Shown: positions 46,165 to 54,817, numbered from the stretch's first letter. The stretch is DNA of 64,000 nt from Symplocastrum torsivum CPER-KK1 (GCA_019358875.1 JAHHIF010000002.1:186001-250000), one strand, 5' to 3'. A program made the numbers and translations. Notes: a model not told the origin generated them from the letters alone.

Positions 46165-47600
46165 CTATCGAGTTCCGATTCAGCGGATTGCTCAACGATA
46201 GGACTATCCATCTGCTTAGGCAGGAACGCATTTAAAAGAATCGCCGTTAGTCCACCCGTAGAGATGCCGGACGAGAAGATGTTCTTGATGAGTGCTGGTT
46301 TATCATTCAGAATTTCAGGGACGTAAACAACGCCTAAGCCCAAAGCGAGGGAAGCCGCTACGATAATCAAGGCGCGACGATCGATTTCTGTTGACGCAAT
46401 AATATTGATTCCGGCGACGGCAATGGAACCGAACATGATGATGGTTGCACCACCAAGTACGGGTTGAGGAAGGGCTTGAAAAATTCCGCCCACGATGGGT
46501 AGTAAACCTAAAACGGCAAAGATACCCGCCACGTAGAAGCCAACATAGCGGCTTCCCACTCCAGTCATTTGAATCACGCCGTTGTTCTGGCTGAATGTTG
46601 TGTTGGGAAAGGTGTTGAACACGGCAGCGAGGAGCGAGTTTATCCCATCCCCCAATACACCTCCTTTGATGCGACGGAAGTAGAGGCTTCCTTTAATCGG
46701 TTGTTTTGAGACAGCAGAAGTTGCTGTTAAGTCACCAATCGTTTCAATGGCGGTAATGAGGTAAAGCAAGATAAAGGGAACAAACGCGGCGAAGTCAAAC
46801 CTCATCCCATAACGAAATGGAATAGGCAGACTAAATAAGGGCAGCCGACCCAAAACACTGAAGTCTACAAGTCCCAAAAATATTGAGATGATATAGCCGA
46901 CAAATAAACCAATTGCGATCGCGCCCATTCTCAAGTATCGATTTCCCAAGACGTTGAGCAGGATGATGATCGCAAGAACTAATCCTCCCAACGCTAGGTT
47001 TTGACTACTCCCAAACGTCCCATTCTGCTGAGCAACAACGCCTCCTGCCATGCTGATAATTCCGGTTTTAATCAAGCTCAAACCAATAACCATTACCACC
47101 GTGCCGGATACAACTGGGGTGATGATTTTTTGTGCAAGGTGAAGGAAGCGACTCAGAATGATTTCAATAAACGAACCAAAGAAACATACACCAAAAATTA
47201 GGGCTAAGGCTTCTTGGGGAGAACTTCCAGCTTGTACTGCCGCTGTTCCAATTCCGATGATCGGCCCTAAAAAGGAAAAGCTGGTTCCTTGCAGACTCAG
47301 CAACCCAGAGCCAACCACACCAATTCGTTTGCACTGAATGAATGTGGAGACACCTGAAATGAACAACGACATACTGACGATGTAGCTGGTTTGTGCCGGA
47401 TCTAACCCCAGCGCATTGCAGATGATTAACGGTGGAGTGATGATGCCAACGAACGCTGCAAGGACGTGCTGAAGTGCGACAAAAAAGGCTTCAACTACTG
47501 GTGGTCTATCATCTAAGCCATAAATGAGTTCAACATAGACTTTTGCTTTGTTCGGATCTGGAGCTTCGTCTACAGCTAATTCATGATTGGACTGCGCCAT
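46161..47600 (-). CDS. NCS2 family xanthine/urate-type permease
   Basis: A 479-residue nucleobase:cation symporter-2. Membrane spans run almost throughout; the conserved LQGTSFSFLGPIIGIG region (span 3) and the NAT motif near FSQNNGVIQMTGVGSR are visible. The Q-N-N-G motif favours the xanthine/uric-acid branch over uracil. It stands at the head of the urate-degradation genes, which supports urate or xanthine uptake. A strong AAAGGAGGAGAT site precedes the ATG, and two palindromic boxes lie 92-130 bases upstream of it. Confidence 0.92.
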   Translation of the reverse strand: MAQSNHELAVDEAPDPNKAKVYVELIYGLDDRPPVVEAFFVALQHVLAAFVGIITPPLIICNALGLDPAQTSYIVSMSLFISGVSTFIQCKRIGVVGSGLLSLQGTSFSFLGPIIGIGTAAVQAGSSPQEALALIFGVCFFGSFIEIILSRFLHLAQKIITPVVSGTVVMVIGLSLIKTGIISMAGGVVAQQNGTFGSSQNLALGGLVLAIIILLNVLGNRYLRMGAIAIGLFVGYIISIFLGLVDFSVLGRLPLFSLPIPFRYGMRFDFAAFVPFILLYLITAIETIGDLTATSAVSKQPIKGSLYFRRIKGGVLGDGINSLLAAVFNTFPNTTFSQNNGVIQMTGVGSRYVGFYVAGIFAVLGLLPIVGGIFQALPQPVLGGATIIMFGSIAVAGINIIASTEIDRRALIIVAASLALGLGVVYVPEILNDKPALIKNIFSSGISTGGLTAILLNAFLPKQMDSPIVEQSAESELDS

Positions 47601-47691
47601 ATCTCCTCCTTTGAAGGTGCAAGTTTCTAACTTTCGGAATCACAAACTTGTTGCTCAGTGACCTGGATTGTGTTCTACAATCCATTAGTTA

Positions 47692-47730
47692 TGTATGCTG
47701 TATACAGGCTGATGTTGTATGCTGTATACA
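47692..47730. promoter_or_regulatory. Paired palindromic operator-like boxes upstream of the permease
   Basis: TGTATGCTGTATACA occurs twice, at 47692-47706 and 47716-47730. Each is itself an inverted repeat (TGTAT-N5-ATACA), and the two are spaced 24 bases apart. The second extends to TTGTATGCTGTATACAA. The spacing, symmetry and position before the permease suggest a repressor site for the purine block. Confidence 0.6.
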
Positions 47731-47794
47731 ATGAACGCTGAGATTGAAAAATAAAGTATTTGAGGATACAAATTGCCAAATTGATCAACATCTT

Positions 47795-47824
47795 GCGATC
47801 GCTCTTTAGTTGTACCAACCGCAT
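47795..47824. repeat. 30-bp direct repeat, left copy
   Basis: Starts GCGATCGCTCTTTAGTTGTA. It matches 48431-48460 at 29 of 30 positions. The two copies flank the broken toxin-antitoxin genes. Confidence 0.75.
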
Positions 47825-47975
47825 CTGGCAAAGTGGCAGTTCTGTTTACGCAAATGCCCTTTGGGCCGTGCCTAAGGCAATCGTGCTTTAAGACTCGTTT
47901 AGAGCGATCGAAATAACCTTGATCTTCGTAACACGATGCATGGGTTTACTGGGTTTCTCAGTCGTTATCAGTTCC

Positions 47976-48050
47976 TCAGCATTCACCGACATCATTTTGC
48001 CCACGGGCTGCTGCAATCAACACACCTGTATCAATGAAAGTACGCTTCAT
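47976..48050 (-). pseudogene. PIN-domain (VapC-like) toxin remnant
   Basis: A frame of 24 codons starting ATG 48050 reads MKRTFIDTGVLIAAARGQND and then VGEC before a stop. FIDTGVLIAA is the first strand of a PIN-domain toxin with its first catalytic Asp. The remaining ~110 residues are missing. It lies 23 bases after the antitoxin gene, the usual spacing of such a pair. Confidence 0.7.
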
Positions 48051-48073
48051 GGAATGTTCTAGCCGTTTTCGCC

Positions 48074-48355
48074 TCAACGTTCAGCTACTTCCCGATTGAC
48101 TTCTTCCCAACCTAGAAGGGGTTCACCCGTAGCAACAATTTGCTGACGAATTCGAGAGAGTTTCCTACCTAAGGGTGTTTGCCCTACTTCTACTGTGTTA
48201 GCTGAGAGCAAACGCTCGTATTCAGCGATGGAAAGCATAACCACCTGAGGCTTCCCCTCAGATTCGATAATGAGAGGCTGCTGCTGTTCAACAACCTGCT
48301 GGATCAATTCACTAATGTGGTTACCGACTTCTGTTGCGTCAATTGCTCGTGACAT
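48074..48355 (-). CDS. Phd/YefM family antitoxin
   Basis: A 93-residue antitoxin from ATG 48355 (the frame is open to 48466). The N-terminal DNA-binding part reads IDATEVGNHISELIQQVV, then the Phd/YefM core PLIIESEGKPQVVMLSIAEYERLL. The C-terminal tail would wrap its toxin. The partner toxin downstream is reduced to a 24-codon PIN remnant, so the antitoxin is orphaned. Confidence 0.85.
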   Translation of the reverse strand: MSRAIDATEVGNHISELIQQVVEQQQPLIIESEGKPQVVMLSIAEYERLLSANTVEVGQTPLGRKLSRIRQQIVATGEPLLGWEEVNREVAER

Positions 48356-48399
48356 TGCTAACTTCCTGATTGCTCTGTTCTCAAGGTTAACTTGTTGGA

Positions 48400-48549
48400 A
48401 TGGCAGGACAGCACTTCTTGCTTTACAAAGGCGATCGCTCTTTAGTCGTACCAACCGCATATTCAATGCTTGAGGTTGATTGTGTTTTTGACGGCGAAAC
48501 CGAGTTCCCGCCTAGTCCCTACGAACCCAAACATGAGAGGGAGGAATAA
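48400..48549 (+). CDS. Possible 49-residue small protein
   Basis: A short frame from ATG 48400 with protein-like composition (HFLLYKGDRSLVVPTAYSML, then an acidic Pro-rich end). It stops 3 bases before the GTG of the next gene, and its last codons form that gene's ribosome site. The right copy of the 30-bp direct repeat lies within it. No family recognised. Confidence 0.3.
   Translation: MAGQHFLLYKGDRSLVVPTAYSMLEVDCVFDGETEFPPSPYEPKHEREE
48431..48460. repeat. 30-bp direct repeat, right copy
   Basis: Partner of 47795-47824, with one mismatch (C for T at the 17th position). Confidence 0.75.
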
Positions 48550-48552
48550 CTT

Positions 48553-48936
48553 GTGAAAAGATGGATTGTCTTCAAAACTGAATCCGCTTCATCGAAGGAG
48601 TGGAAGGAACGCAAGTTGCAACCTGCTGGACACTTAACCCGGATGCTGGCTGAATATTTGGATTGTTCTGACAAGGTATTGCCAGAACCAGGCTATCGTC
48701 CGCGTGAGTTTGCCCGCTTTGAAGAGTCCGTCGATCCAAACTTTCCAGATGCTAGTACTCATGTTCGTTGGTCTGACTGGGAAGTGAGTCGGGTTGAGCG
48801 GTTCAAGTCCGTTGATTCGGCTGAGTATGATGAGATCGTTGTGTGCTATTGCCGCTACTCACCGATTGAACCGGAGTGGAAGGAGTTACCCAAGATTGGT
48901 GTTTTGCAAGAGGGTAACTTTAATCCAATCACTTGA
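48553..48936 (+). CDS. Hypothetical protein
   Basis: A 127-residue protein of mixed charge with no recognised family. It starts at GTG 48553 behind an AGAGGGAGGAATAAC ribosome site, which supports translation. Features are a helical N-terminal region (HLTRMLAEYLDCSDKVL), a region rich in Trp/Glu/Arg, and YDEIVVCYCRYSPIEPEW. It is soluble, with no signal peptide. It lies in an accessory zone with toxin-antitoxin debris. Confidence 0.6.
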   Translation: MKRWIVFKTESASSKEWKERKLQPAGHLTRMLAEYLDCSDKVLPEPGYRPREFARFEESVDPNFPDASTHVRWSDWEVSRVERFKSVDSAEYDEIVVCYCRYSPIEPEWKELPKIGVLQEGNFNPIT

Positions 48937-49027
48937 TGAGCAGGACGCTGCCTGGAATAAACCAGAACGAAGAGATTAGGAATAATATGATAAATAAATG
49001 CATTAGATTAGCAACAAACAAATTTCT

Positions 49028-49717
49028 ATGATTAACGATATTCCATCAGATATTTGGTTTTGGAAAGCTCAGCACAAATTTGTGTGGGATAGTGACACTT
49101 TTCTTGATTATATTGAGCTGATGAAAGAAGTTATGAATAGATTGATTAAAGAATATTCTTCTACTCCTAAAAACGCTGAGATATGGGTTTCGCCAGAAAT
49201 AGGATTTTTATACTGTAACGCTCCTCAAAATACCACTCAATTACATTTTTTTTTAATTTACATTGACAAAGTTAAGATAAGAGAGCTAAATACTACACTT
49301 TTCAGTGAATTTAAACGTCGTTATAGGGTTCACAGAGATCTATTCTCAGAAGAACTAGCCAGAGAACTTAGAGAAATACATGGAGATAAGGCTGAGATTA
49401 TTATCACGAGATTAAGAAAACGAAAACAACTAAACAAGCATTTTAAGAGCCTAGCCAATAAATCATTAAACCATCGACGAGAAATAAGCCCCCAACTTCG
49501 ATATCAGGTATTATTACGAGATAAATCTACTTGTCAAATGTGTAGACGAAGCGCTCCATCTGTTGAGGTAGAAGTTGACCACAAGATTCCAGTCGCATGG
49601 GAAAAAGATTGGAAAGCTAGTAGCAATATTGATGATTATCAAGTGTTATGTAGAGAATGTAATGTAGGTAAGGGCGATATGTCTTGGCTATGGAGCCTGT
49701 TACAACCGCTCAAATAA
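49028..49717 (+). CDS. HNH endonuclease domain protein
   Basis: A 229-residue protein with a C-terminal HNH nuclease: CQMCRRSA zinc pair, the catalytic VEVDHKIPVA and the second zinc pair LCRECNVGKGDM. The first ~150 residues have no recognised domain; they are rich in Lys, Ile and Asn. Base composition is clearly more A+T-rich than in neighbouring genes, which suggests recent transfer. It could be a homing or restriction-type nuclease. No methylase or intron is next to it. Confidence 0.85.
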   Translation: MINDIPSDIWFWKAQHKFVWDSDTFLDYIELMKEVMNRLIKEYSSTPKNAEIWVSPEIGFLYCNAPQNTTQLHFFLIYIDKVKIRELNTTLFSEFKRRYRVHRDLFSEELARELREIHGDKAEIIITRLRKRKQLNKHFKSLANKSLNHRREISPQLRYQVLLRDKSTCQMCRRSAPSVEVEVDHKIPVAWEKDWKASSNIDDYQVLCRECNVGKGDMSWLWSLLQPLK

Positions 49718-49802
49718 TCATAGTTTTTAAGGCTATAGTGTGTAGTGGTTGGTGCGGAAGAATGTAAAGCTACCGCTGATTGCGATCGCACCACTAACCC
49801 TA

Positions 49803-50180
49803 TCATCCTCTACTCAACAGAGACACAATGTACTGATTGAGACTCACATTTTCTCCGTCTGCCTTCTCAGCTAAACGACGATGCAAAGATTTAGGCATCC
49901 GCAGGAGTAGCTTACCGTTGTAGGTATCATCAGTACTGGGTAAAGGAATCTCATCTCCAGCTTCGTAAGCAGTTTCAATCCACAACTCCCGCGCCTCATT
50001 AATGTTTGCGATCGCTTCATCCAGCGTTTCACCTTGAGTTAGACATCCAGGCAAGTCTTTAATCTGAACCACATATCCCCCCTCTGGATCGAGGTAAAGT
50101 GTTACTGGATACTGAAGATTCAAATAATATTCCAGTAGCTGCTTCTCAATCTGCTTGTTCTTCTGATTCAGTGTCGTCAT
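49803..50180 (-). CDS. hicB: HicB family antitoxin
   Basis: A 125-residue protein with the HicB RNase-H-like core (YPVTLYLDPEGGYVVQIKDL, then PGCLTQGETLDEAIANINEA) and a C-terminal ribbon-helix-helix domain (LLLRMPKSLHRRLAEKA, then VSLNQYIVSLL). HicB antitoxins neutralise the RNase HicA and repress their own operon. No hicA is found on either side, so the gene is an orphan or acts only as regulator. Confidence 0.85.
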   Translation of the reverse strand: MTTLNQKNKQIEKQLLEYYLNLQYPVTLYLDPEGGYVVQIKDLPGCLTQGETLDEAIANINEARELWIETAYEAGDEIPLPSTDDTYNGKLLLRMPKSLHRRLAEKADGENVSLNQYIVSLLSRG

Positions 50181-50243
50181 CGCTCCATTCTTCCAAGTTC
50201 AATAGTTCAACAATTTGCTGGACATAAATTCCCTTAACGAGAA

Positions 50244-50276
50244 GCGGTAAGCGAAGCCATGCCGTAGGCTTATCGC
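50244..50276. repeat. Imperfect palindromic repeat
   Basis: GCGGTAAGC and GCTTATCGC form 9-base arms (one mismatch) around AGCCATGCCGTAGG-like sequence. This matches a repeat type often found in cyanobacterial intergenic regions. It separates hicB from the gene fragment to its right. Confidence 0.6.
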
Positions 50277-50458
50277 ACATAAACTGCAAGCATGAGGATA
50301 CTGAAGTAGAGAGCGATCGCAACCTAGAAGCCACTGCTCACGCAATTCGAGAACACTTGATTGCCAGTAAAGAACGAGTCATTCGAGGGATTGGACAACT
50401 GGATCAAAAAGCTAGCATCATTATCAAGTTGAGGGATTTATGTTGTAATTGTTATTGA
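50276..50458 (+). pseudogene. C-terminal gene fragment of unknown origin
   Basis: A frame open from the palindromic repeat to TGA 50456-50458 has a protein-like helical sequence (EATAHAIREHLIASKERVIR, GIGQLDQKASIIIKLRDL) but no start codon or ribosome site in frame. It looks like the tail of a gene cut off by the repeat. The parent family is not recognised. Its stop overlaps the 3' end of the aminotransferase gene. Confidence 0.35.
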
Positions 50459-51315
50459 TGTGTAATTTCGCGAAACTCCTTCAAAAATTGGCGAAATAGT
50501 GGATGATTCCACGAGTCATACCGATAGTTATCAATTGTTTCCAAGGGTCTTAACTCCATCATTGTTGCGGCTAAAAAAGCACCATCAAAATTCCCAAGTT
50601 CATCAGGTCTTATATCGCGTTCAACCACCTCAATTCCCAAAGATTGGGCAATATCAAGCACTGTGTCGCGGGTAATACCGGGGAAAATATTTGGAGTCAG
50701 CGCTGGCGTAATTACAGTGTCTTTTTGAAGGAGAAAAAGATTAGCGGCAGTTGCTTCGGTGATTCGACCTTCTTGGTCAAGCAGAATTGCATCATCGAAT
50801 CCACTCAGTTGGGCTGCACGACGGCTTAAGTAACTGTTGACATAGGTTCCACATATCTTCCAAGTAATTGGAATCGCATGACCTGAAACGCGCTCAAAGC
50901 TTGAAATGTGGCTTTTAATCGGTTTGTCTACATCCCGTGCGATGGTAACCCCCAAAATTGTCACATCCACGGGCATTGTTTCACTAAAGTTTAGGTAAGC
51001 TCCAGCACGGTAAACAATGGGTCTGATGTAGTAATTAGTTTGAGGTAGTTGATCCAGGAGTGACTTAATCCCTAATGTTAGGTCTTCATTCGACCAGGAG
51101 AAGGCAAGCCCCATCTGCGTAGCCGCGTGACGAAGGCGGGTTAGATGCGCTTCTAGACGATGAATGTAATAGCGATCGCCATTCCAGTAAGCCATGATGC
51201 CATCAAAGACACCGATGCCAAGGTGCAGTGAATGGCTAGCAATGGAAGGTGCAGCTTGTTCGCGTTGAACCAGCTTGCCGTTATGCCAAACAATTGGCGT
51301 AGGTTCAAAAAACAT
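50452..51315 (-). CDS. ilvE: Class IV aminotransferase (branched-chain type)
   Basis: A 287-residue PLP enzyme of fold type IV. The catalytic lysine is Lys153 in TWKICGTYVNSYLSRR. The PLP phosphate region shows ITEATAANLFLL and GITRDTVLDIAQSLGIEV. The N-terminal motif SHSLHLGIGVFDGI is typical of branched-chain aminotransferases, which finish valine, leucine and isoleucine synthesis. D-amino-acid aminotransferase and aminodeoxychorismate lyase share the fold, so the ilvE label is likely rather than certain. Confidence 0.85.
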   Translation of the reverse strand: MFFEPTPIVWHNGKLVQREQAAPSIASHSLHLGIGVFDGIMAYWNGDRYYIHRLEAHLTRLRHAATQMGLAFSWSNEDLTLGIKSLLDQLPQTNYYIRPIVYRAGAYLNFSETMPVDVTILGVTIARDVDKPIKSHISSFERVSGHAIPITWKICGTYVNSYLSRRAAQLSGFDDAILLDQEGRITEATAANLFLLQKDTVITPALTPNIFPGITRDTVLDIAQSLGIEVVERDIRPDELGNFDGAFLAATMMELRPLETIDNYRYDSWNHPLFRQFLKEFREITHQ

Positions 51316-51427
51316 TCAGCAAATAATAGGCTAGTTTTGGATCAGTAGGACTTAGACAAAATATGAACGGCAGATAGCTTAGAAAGACACAAATCAAAGT
51401 CAATAGAGGACAACCAAAAACCAACAA

Positions 51428-52333
51428 CTAACTAACAACCTCTACCTTTTGCCAAGCCAATTTTGCCGCACCCACCATCCCAGCTTGATTACCCAACTCA
51501 GCCGTGAGTAGTTGTAAACCAGCACGGGAACTGTAAAGAACTCGTCGCTCAATTTCTGCTAATGCCGCCGGGAAGAAAAATTCGGCACTCGCACTCACTC
51601 CACCACCAATGACAATGGCTTCTGGCGTTAGGACATAGATGAGACTCGCCAAACCAGCACCGAGATTGCGCCCGTAACTTTCCCAAAATTCGAGAGCAAA
51701 TTTGTTGCCTTCTCTTGCCATGACACCGAGTACATTCGGTTCTTTGCCAGTACAACGGCGAATTGCTTGAACGGAGGCGTATTGCTCTAGAGAACCCTGA
51801 TTGCCGCTATTACACATTGGTCCATCTGGGTTCAAGGTAATTAACCCCAACTCACCAGCCGCACCCTGATGACCTGTGAAGAGTTTCCCATCTAAAATAA
51901 TTGCGCCTCCAACACCCGTGCCTAAAGTCAGCAAAATTAGATTGCGAAATTGACGACCCGCACCTAGCCAAGCCTCTCCTAAGCCTGCACAATTGGCATC
52001 ATTAGCAAGAACAGTCGGGTAACCCGTCTTTGCTTCTAACCAATCCGCAAGGGGGACATCCTGCCAATTTGCCAAGTTGATAGCAACTCTAGCAATCCGA
52101 CCCTCGGCATCAGCCGGCCCAGGAGTGCCAACACCAATAGCGGCTACCTGATGACTAGCCTCTTCAGAATTTAATGAATTGATTGCCTCCACCAGTGCCT
52201 CGACAACAGCCGTAGGCGTTGCTGGTTGGGGTGTTGGTACGCTCAAAGACTGGCAGCAAGTTCCATCCTGACGAAATCGCCCCAGTTTAATTGCTGTTCC
52301 CCCTAAATCAATGCCAATTACTTCCGGCTCCAT
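51428..52333 (-). CDS. ROK family sugar kinase, glucokinase-like
   Basis: A 301-residue kinase from ATG 52333 (frame open to 52387). The phosphate-binding IGIDLGGTAIKLG is at the N-terminus, the catalytic Asp lies in VLANDANCAGLGE, and GTGVGGAIILDGKLFTG is the ROK signature region. The zinc motif, normally CxCGxxGCxE, reads CNSGNQGSLE, so two of its three cysteines are Ser. It most likely phosphorylates glucose. It follows the ABC permease gene with overlap-close spacing, so they form an operon. Confidence 0.87.
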   Translation of the reverse strand: MEPEVIGIDLGGTAIKLGRFRQDGTCCQSLSVPTPQPATPTAVVEALVEAINSLNSEEASHQVAAIGVGTPGPADAEGRIARVAINLANWQDVPLADWLEAKTGYPTVLANDANCAGLGEAWLGAGRQFRNLILLTLGTGVGGAIILDGKLFTGHQGAAGELGLITLNPDGPMCNSGNQGSLEQYASVQAIRRCTGKEPNVLGVMAREGNKFALEFWESYGRNLGAGLASLIYVLTPEAIVIGGGVSASAEFFFPAALAEIERRVLYSSRAGLQLLTAELGNQAGMVGAAKLAWQKVEVVS

Positions 52334-52400
52334 CACACCCGCCAACCCAAAACTGCTTGCTAAATTGCTACAGCATCTTAGCGCCACTTCTGCAAGAAGT

Positions 52401-53285
52401 CTAATTTTCCCGCCGCCATCGGGGATTGATAAACTCGCTCAAGCCCTCTCCGACGAGAGATAATCCCACTACCATTAATGTCATGGCTAAACCAGGGAAA
52501 AGCGCTGTCCACCAAATACCTGTCGGTAAAGCATCGAGTGCTTGACGTAAGTCATGTCCCCATTCGGGTGTCTGTTCTGGTAATCCCAAGCCTAAGAATC
52601 CCAAACCGCCTAAGAGCAAAATCGCGTCAGCCGCATTGAGGGTAAAGATTACTGGCACACTCTGAATCACATTGAGAAATAGGTAGCGAGACAAAACTGT
52701 TTTCGTCGAAGCGCCCATCGCTTGTGCTGCTTCGATGAATAGTTCGTTTTTGACGCTAGTTGTGTGGTTACGGACTACTCGAAAGTACTGGGGAATGTAG
52801 GAAATACTAAGTGCGATCGCGGCATTCAAAACCCCTCGTCCTACCACAAATGCTAGCGTGACCGATAGCAAAAACCCAGGCAGGGTGTAGATAGTATCCA
52901 TCAAAAACAGCAACGCCCTATCCAGGTTGCCACCCAGATAACCACTCACCAAGCCCAAAGGAACGCCAATAATTAGACTCAGGGTTGTGGCAAGAATTAC
53001 CACTTGCAATGCCGCTTGAGAACCAAACAAGGTACGGGAAAAGACATCATACCCCTGGCGATTGGTGCCGAACCAGTACTTCCCTCCAGGCGGTTCATGA
53101 ATCGGGTTAATTAGAGATGCTGTCGGGTCTTGCAGCCATCCCCAAGCCTGAAACGTGGAAGCGAGAAGTGCAACTGCTATGAAGGAAACTGTAATCACAA
53201 TTCCCACGAGCATCAACTGCATCGAGAGACTGCGACGTTCAGAAAGGCGTAAAGACTTGGGTAATCGGAGTCTGGTTAAGGTCAT
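52401..53285 (-). CDS. ABC transporter permease, OppC/DppC type
   Basis: A 294-residue inner-membrane permease for peptides or nickel. About six spans are visible, and the ATPase-docking EAA loop is EAAQAMGASTKTVLSRYLFL. The N-terminal OppC extension (YWFGTNRQGYDVFSRTLFGS) is present. No substrate-binding protein, second permease or ATPase is adjacent, so other subunits must be encoded elsewhere. It lies between ntrC-type TrxR and the ROK kinase, all on the same strand. Confidence 0.92.
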   Translation of the reverse strand: MTLTRLRLPKSLRLSERRSLSMQLMLVGIVITVSFIAVALLASTFQAWGWLQDPTASLINPIHEPPGGKYWFGTNRQGYDVFSRTLFGSQAALQVVILATTLSLIIGVPLGLVSGYLGGNLDRALLFLMDTIYTLPGFLLSVTLAFVVGRGVLNAAIALSISYIPQYFRVVRNHTTSVKNELFIEAAQAMGASTKTVLSRYLFLNVIQSVPVIFTLNAADAILLLGGLGFLGLGLPEQTPEWGHDLRQALDALPTGIWWTALFPGLAMTLMVVGLSLVGEGLSEFINPRWRREN

Positions 53286-53413
53286 TAGTGTCTGCCGTAG
53301 TCACTTGCTATCGGCAAATAATAACAGGACGCATCACTACTGTGTGCGCCCTCTGATTGCTACCCCAGATTAAAAGCATCTGGATTAGCTTAATTTTCTC
53401 GTGTCAGCCAAGC

Positions 53414-54817
53414 TTACCTAGCGCCTGAAACACCTGCTGGTAAGTAGCGCTCAATCACCTTGCGGAATTCGCTCTTTTGCTTAACGCCTTGAAGTTGCGC
53501 CACTAATTCTTTGTCCTTAAAGAACTGCACAGTGGGTGTCCCTGTAACCTGGGCATTCTCAGCAATATCCCGGTCTTTATCAATGTCAATTTCGATAAAG
53601 TGTATCTTGCCATCAAACTCATCCACCACTTTGTTGAGAATCGGCTTGAGGGTGTGGCAAGGTCCACAGTTGGGTGAGACATACTTTACCATCAGAAGGC
53701 GATCGCTTTCATGGAACAACTTCCGCAGTGCGTATCCCCCTTCATGGCGAGTGTTGTTGATATAAAATACCTCTTCCGGTGTTGCTGCTGTCTTCTCTTC
53801 AATGACCTCAGTTGTCGGTGGCGTTTCTGAGGAGTGTATCTGAGGAAGATGATACTCCTGAATCAAACCATGCACTGAAAGCCAGCGCTCTGCCAACATT
53901 GCTGCCATACAGCCAGTACCAGCAGCAGTAATTGCCTGACGATATTCATGGTCTTGAACATCTCCAGCCGCGTAGACACCTTCCACACTAGTTTCTACTG
54001 ACCCAGGCTTCGTCACAATGTAACCAACCTCATCCAGTTCTAGCTGTCCCTCAAACAAAGAGGTATTGGGTTTGTGACCGATCGCGTAAAATAGCCCTTT
54101 AACATGAAGGTCACGCTCCTCACCTGTCTTCGTATCGCGGAGTTTCACGCCCGTCATCCGACCATTCTCACCGAACACATCCACTGGCTCAGTGTTCCAA
54201 TGAAGCGTAATTCTAGGGTTATTCAAAACCCGGTCTTGCATCGCTTTACTTGCCCGCATCTTATCAGTACGCACCAGCATATGCACATGGTCACCATACT
54301 TCGTCAAGTAAACCGCTTCCTCAGCCGCCGAGTCACCACCCCCAACTACAGCCAGTTCAGCACCGTGGAAAATCGGTGTCGCCCCATCACAAATCGCACA
54401 AGCTGAGATACCGTGACTCCAGAACTCACCTTCACAGGGTAGCCCTAACCGTTTCGCCGTAGCACCTGTCGCAATCACAATACTGTTGGTTCTAACTTCC
54501 CGTTCCTCAGAGCGGACAACAAACGGACGCTGGCTCAAATCAACAAAGGTAACATCCTCTGTGTACAGTTCTGCTCCCCAACGCTCTGCCTGCGCTTTCA
54601 TCCGATCCATTAGCTGCGGTCCAGTAATCCCCTCTGGGAAGCCTGGAAAGTTCTCCACCTCCGTCGTGGTCATCAACTGCCCGCCAGGTAGTCCGCCAGC
54701 TTGAAAGCCTTCAAACACAAGCGGCTTCAGATTTGCCCGTGCCCCATAGATAGCAGCAGTGTATCCAGCAGGCCCAGAGCCAATGATTACGAGATTCTCT
54801 ACAGTTGGGTTGGACAT
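53414..54817 (-). CDS. ntrC: NADPH thioredoxin reductase-thioredoxin fusion (NTRC)
   Basis: A 467-residue fusion. The first ~320 residues are thioredoxin reductase with FAD motif [18 protein letters not shown], redox CAIC at residues 140-143 and NADPH-binding [20 protein letters not shown] linker follows and a thioredoxin domain (about 350-460) has CGPC at 384-387. NTRC reduces 2-Cys peroxiredoxins and redox-regulated chloroplast/cyanobacterial enzymes using NADPH, including in the dark. Its presence in one chain is typical of oxygenic phototrophs. The symbol is the family name and should not be confused with nitrogen regulator NtrC. Confidence 0.96.
   Translation of the reverse strand: MSNPTVENLVIIGSGPAGYTAAIYGARANLKPLVFEGFQAGGLPGGQLMTTTEVENFPGFPEGITGPQLMDRMKAQAERWGAELYTEDVTFVDLSQRPFVVRSEEREVRTNSIVIATGATAKRLGLPCEGEFWSHGISACAICDGATPIFHGAELAVVGGGDSAAEEAVYLTKYGDHVHMLVRTDKMRASKAMQDRVLNNPRITLHWNTEPVDVFGENGRMTGVKLRDTKTGEERDLHVKGLFYAIGHKPNTSLFEGQLELDEVGYIVTKPGSVETSVEGVYAAGDVQDHEYRQAITAAGTGCMAAMLAERWLSVHGLIQEYHLPQIHSSETPPTTEVIEEKTAATPEEVFYINNTRHEGGYALRKLFHESDRLLMVKYVSPNCGPCHTLKPILNKVVDEFDGKIHFIEIDIDKDRDIAENAQVTGTPTVQFFKDKELVAQLQGVKQKSEFRKVIERYLPAGVSGAR

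Noticed and set aside
50146..50334. 62-codon minus-strand frame overlapping hicB, considered as a HicA toxin
   Set aside because: Much of it is the translation of a palindromic repeat and the rest shows no HicA motif (G-S-H-H type).
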